The translations under genes were made by a program, and so were the position numbers. Below are positions 62,956 through 64,000 of a stretch of DNA of 64,000 nt, piece after piece (the first letter of the stretch is position 1; each line of letters opens with the position of its first letter). The notes under the pieces are model-generated. The model was not told the DNA's origin. It saw nothing but the letters and a program-made list of their open reading frames with translations, and did not search any database. This DNA comes from Carboxylicivirga agarovorans (GTDB lineage Bacteria; Bacteroidota; Bacteroidia; Bacteroidales; Marinilabiliaceae): contig NZ_JBNGPA010000007.1 in NCBI RefSeq assembly GCF_050589845.1, forward strand, positions 186,001 through 250,000, in the 5' to 3' direction.

Positions 62956-64000
62956 ATGAAAACATTTGAACAGGTTCACGCTTCACATAACTGGGAAGCT
63001 ACAACACAATCAATATATAATAAGACAGCTGCGGATGTTGAGCTGGCTTTAAACTCTGCTAATCCGGACCTCGAGGATTTTAAAGCACTTATTTCACCGG
63101 CAGCTGAAGCCTGCCTGGAGCAGATGGCTGTTAAGAGTCGTGCCATCACCCAACGTCGTTTTGGAAAAACCATTCAGCTATATATTCCGCTATACCTGTC
63201 AAATGCCTGTGCCAACTCATGCACCTATTGCGGTTTCAATCATGAGAATGATATCACCCGTATTACATTGAATAAAGAGCAGGTTCTGCAAGAAATTGAG
63301 GTCATCAAAAACATGGGCTTTCAGCACTTACTGCTTGTCACAGGTGAACATCCCAAAGACTGCGGATATGACTATCTTAAGGAGATGGTGGAGTTGGTTA
63401 AACCACATTTCGCATCTGTTTCAATAGAGGTTCAGCCCATGAAGCAGGAGGAGTATGAAGGTCTGATTCAACTTGGCCTGCACACTGTTTATGTATACCA
63501 GGAAACCTATCACAAAGCGCATTATAAAACCTATCATCCACGCGGTAAGAAGTCTGACTTCCCCTATCGTTTGGAAACTCCTGAACGACTTGGGAAAGCA
63601 GGTATACGTAAGGTAGGTATCGGCTGCCTGCTGGGGCTTGAAGACTGGCGCACCGATTCATTCTTTACTGCGCTGCACCTCGATTACCTTGAGAAAACCT
63701 ACTGGAGGACCAAATACAGTATTTCCTTCCCTCGCCTGCGACCACATGTAGGCTCGTTTCAACCTAATTGTGAAGTAAGTGACAAGCAGCTGGCACAATT
63801 GATAATGGCCTACCGAATTTTTAATCCTGATGTTGACTTGTCTTTATCAACCAGGGAAAGCAAAAAATTCAGGAACCACATGCTTCAATTGGGTGTGACA
63901 GCCATGAGTGCAGGCTCTAAAACCGAGCCGGGAGGTTATGCTGTTTACAACAAGGCACTGGAGCAGTTTTCAGTGAATGATGATCGCAGTCCTGAAGCTA
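62956..64000 (+). CDS. thiH: 2-iminoacetate synthase ThiH (partial, C-terminus outside window)
   Basis: A radical SAM enzyme that splits tyrosine to give dehydroglycine for thiazole synthesis. The frame begins MKTFEQVHASHNWEA at 62956 and stays open to the right edge (348 codons; full length in the family is about 370-380). The cluster motif is CANSCTYC (Cys85, Cys89 and Cys92, spaced CxxxCxxC). Further blocks are LLLVTGEHP, VEVQPM-like, YQETYH, GIRKVGIGCLLGLEDWR and SFPRLRP. ThiH is the anaerobic alternative to ThiO. A small UUCG-loop hairpin (62923-62934) lies in the gap after thiG. Confidence 0.95.
   Translation, partial: MKTFEQVHASHNWEATTQSIYNKTAADVELALNSANPDLEDFKALISPAAEACLEQMAVKSRAITQRRFGKTIQLYIPLYLSNACANSCTYCGFNHENDITRITLNKEQVLQEIEVIKNMGFQHLLLVTGEHPKDCGYDYLKEMVELVKPHFASVSIEVQPMKQEEYEGLIQLGLHTVYVYQETYHKAHYKTYHPRGKKSDFPYRLETPERLGKAGIRKVGIGCLLGLEDWRTDSFFTALHLDYLEKTYWRTKYSISFPRLRPHVGSFQPNCEVSDKQLAQLIMAYRIFNPDVDLSLSTRESKKFRNHMLQLGVTAMSAGSKTEPGGYAVYNKALEQFSVNDDRSPEA

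Noticed and set aside
1..64000. CRISPR arrays, tRNA or rRNA genes, insertion sequences, integrase or attachment sites
   Set aside because: None seen by eye: no regular spaced repeats, no transposase-like protein and no tRNA cloverleaf. A tool search could still find a degenerate one.

Overview
The window looks like part of the chromosome of an anaerobic or facultative, probably marine, member of the Bacteroidota. SusC/SusD pairs, a hybrid two-component regulator, a Por-type (T9SS) sorting domain, promoter cores of the TTTG / TAnnTTTG type and low GC all point there. An order such as Marinilabiliales is plausible, but that is inference.

Region 1 (about 1-53.9 kb, every gene on the minus strand) is a large polysaccharide utilization locus (PUL) for a heavily sulfated glycan. 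It encodes ten formylglycine-type (S1) sulfatases, each with a visible C-x-P-S-R motif. It also encodes three GH2 enzymes (one cut by the left edge), a GH78-like alpha-L-rhamnosidase homologue, and three related right-handed beta-helix proteins. Import is served by two tandem SusC/SusD pairs and one SusE/F-like surface glycan-binding lipoprotein. A TlpA-type thiol-disulfide protein sits in the middle. At the upstream end are the regulators: a 1332-aa hybrid sensor (HTCS), a 37-codon membrane ORF and a cupin-AraC regulator. No classical polysaccharide lyase, GH16 or GH82 is recognisable, so the beta-helix proteins are the best candidates for opening the chain. Many intrinsic terminators split the locus into several units: the susCDCD-SGBP operon, sulfatase clusters, beta-helix genes and the regulators.

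Region 2 (54.4-57.7 kb) is housekeeping. A CCA-adding enzyme/poly(A) polymerase-family gene abuts a SpoU-family RNA methyltransferase. Divergent from these are two tandem thioredoxins, one cytoplasmic and one membrane-anchored or exported. A perfect 20-bp palindrome lies in their promoter region.

Region 3 (57.7-64.0 kb, plus strand) is a thiamine biosynthesis operon: promoter, TPP riboswitch, thiS, thiC, a TenI/ThiE-like gene, thiD, thiE, thiG and thiH (cut by the right edge). ThiH instead of the oxygen-dependent ThiO fits anaerobic life.

How the PUL probably works (inference): the HTCS senses an oligosaccharide and activates transcription. Surface or secreted beta-helix proteins and sulfatases open the chain, and SusCD imports the oligosaccharides. 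Periplasmic sulfatases, GH2 enzymes and the GH78-like enzyme then finish them. The GH2 set and the sulfatase types suggest a galactose-rich sulfated substrate, perhaps with rhamnose or uronic acid, but the substrate cannot be fixed from sequence alone.
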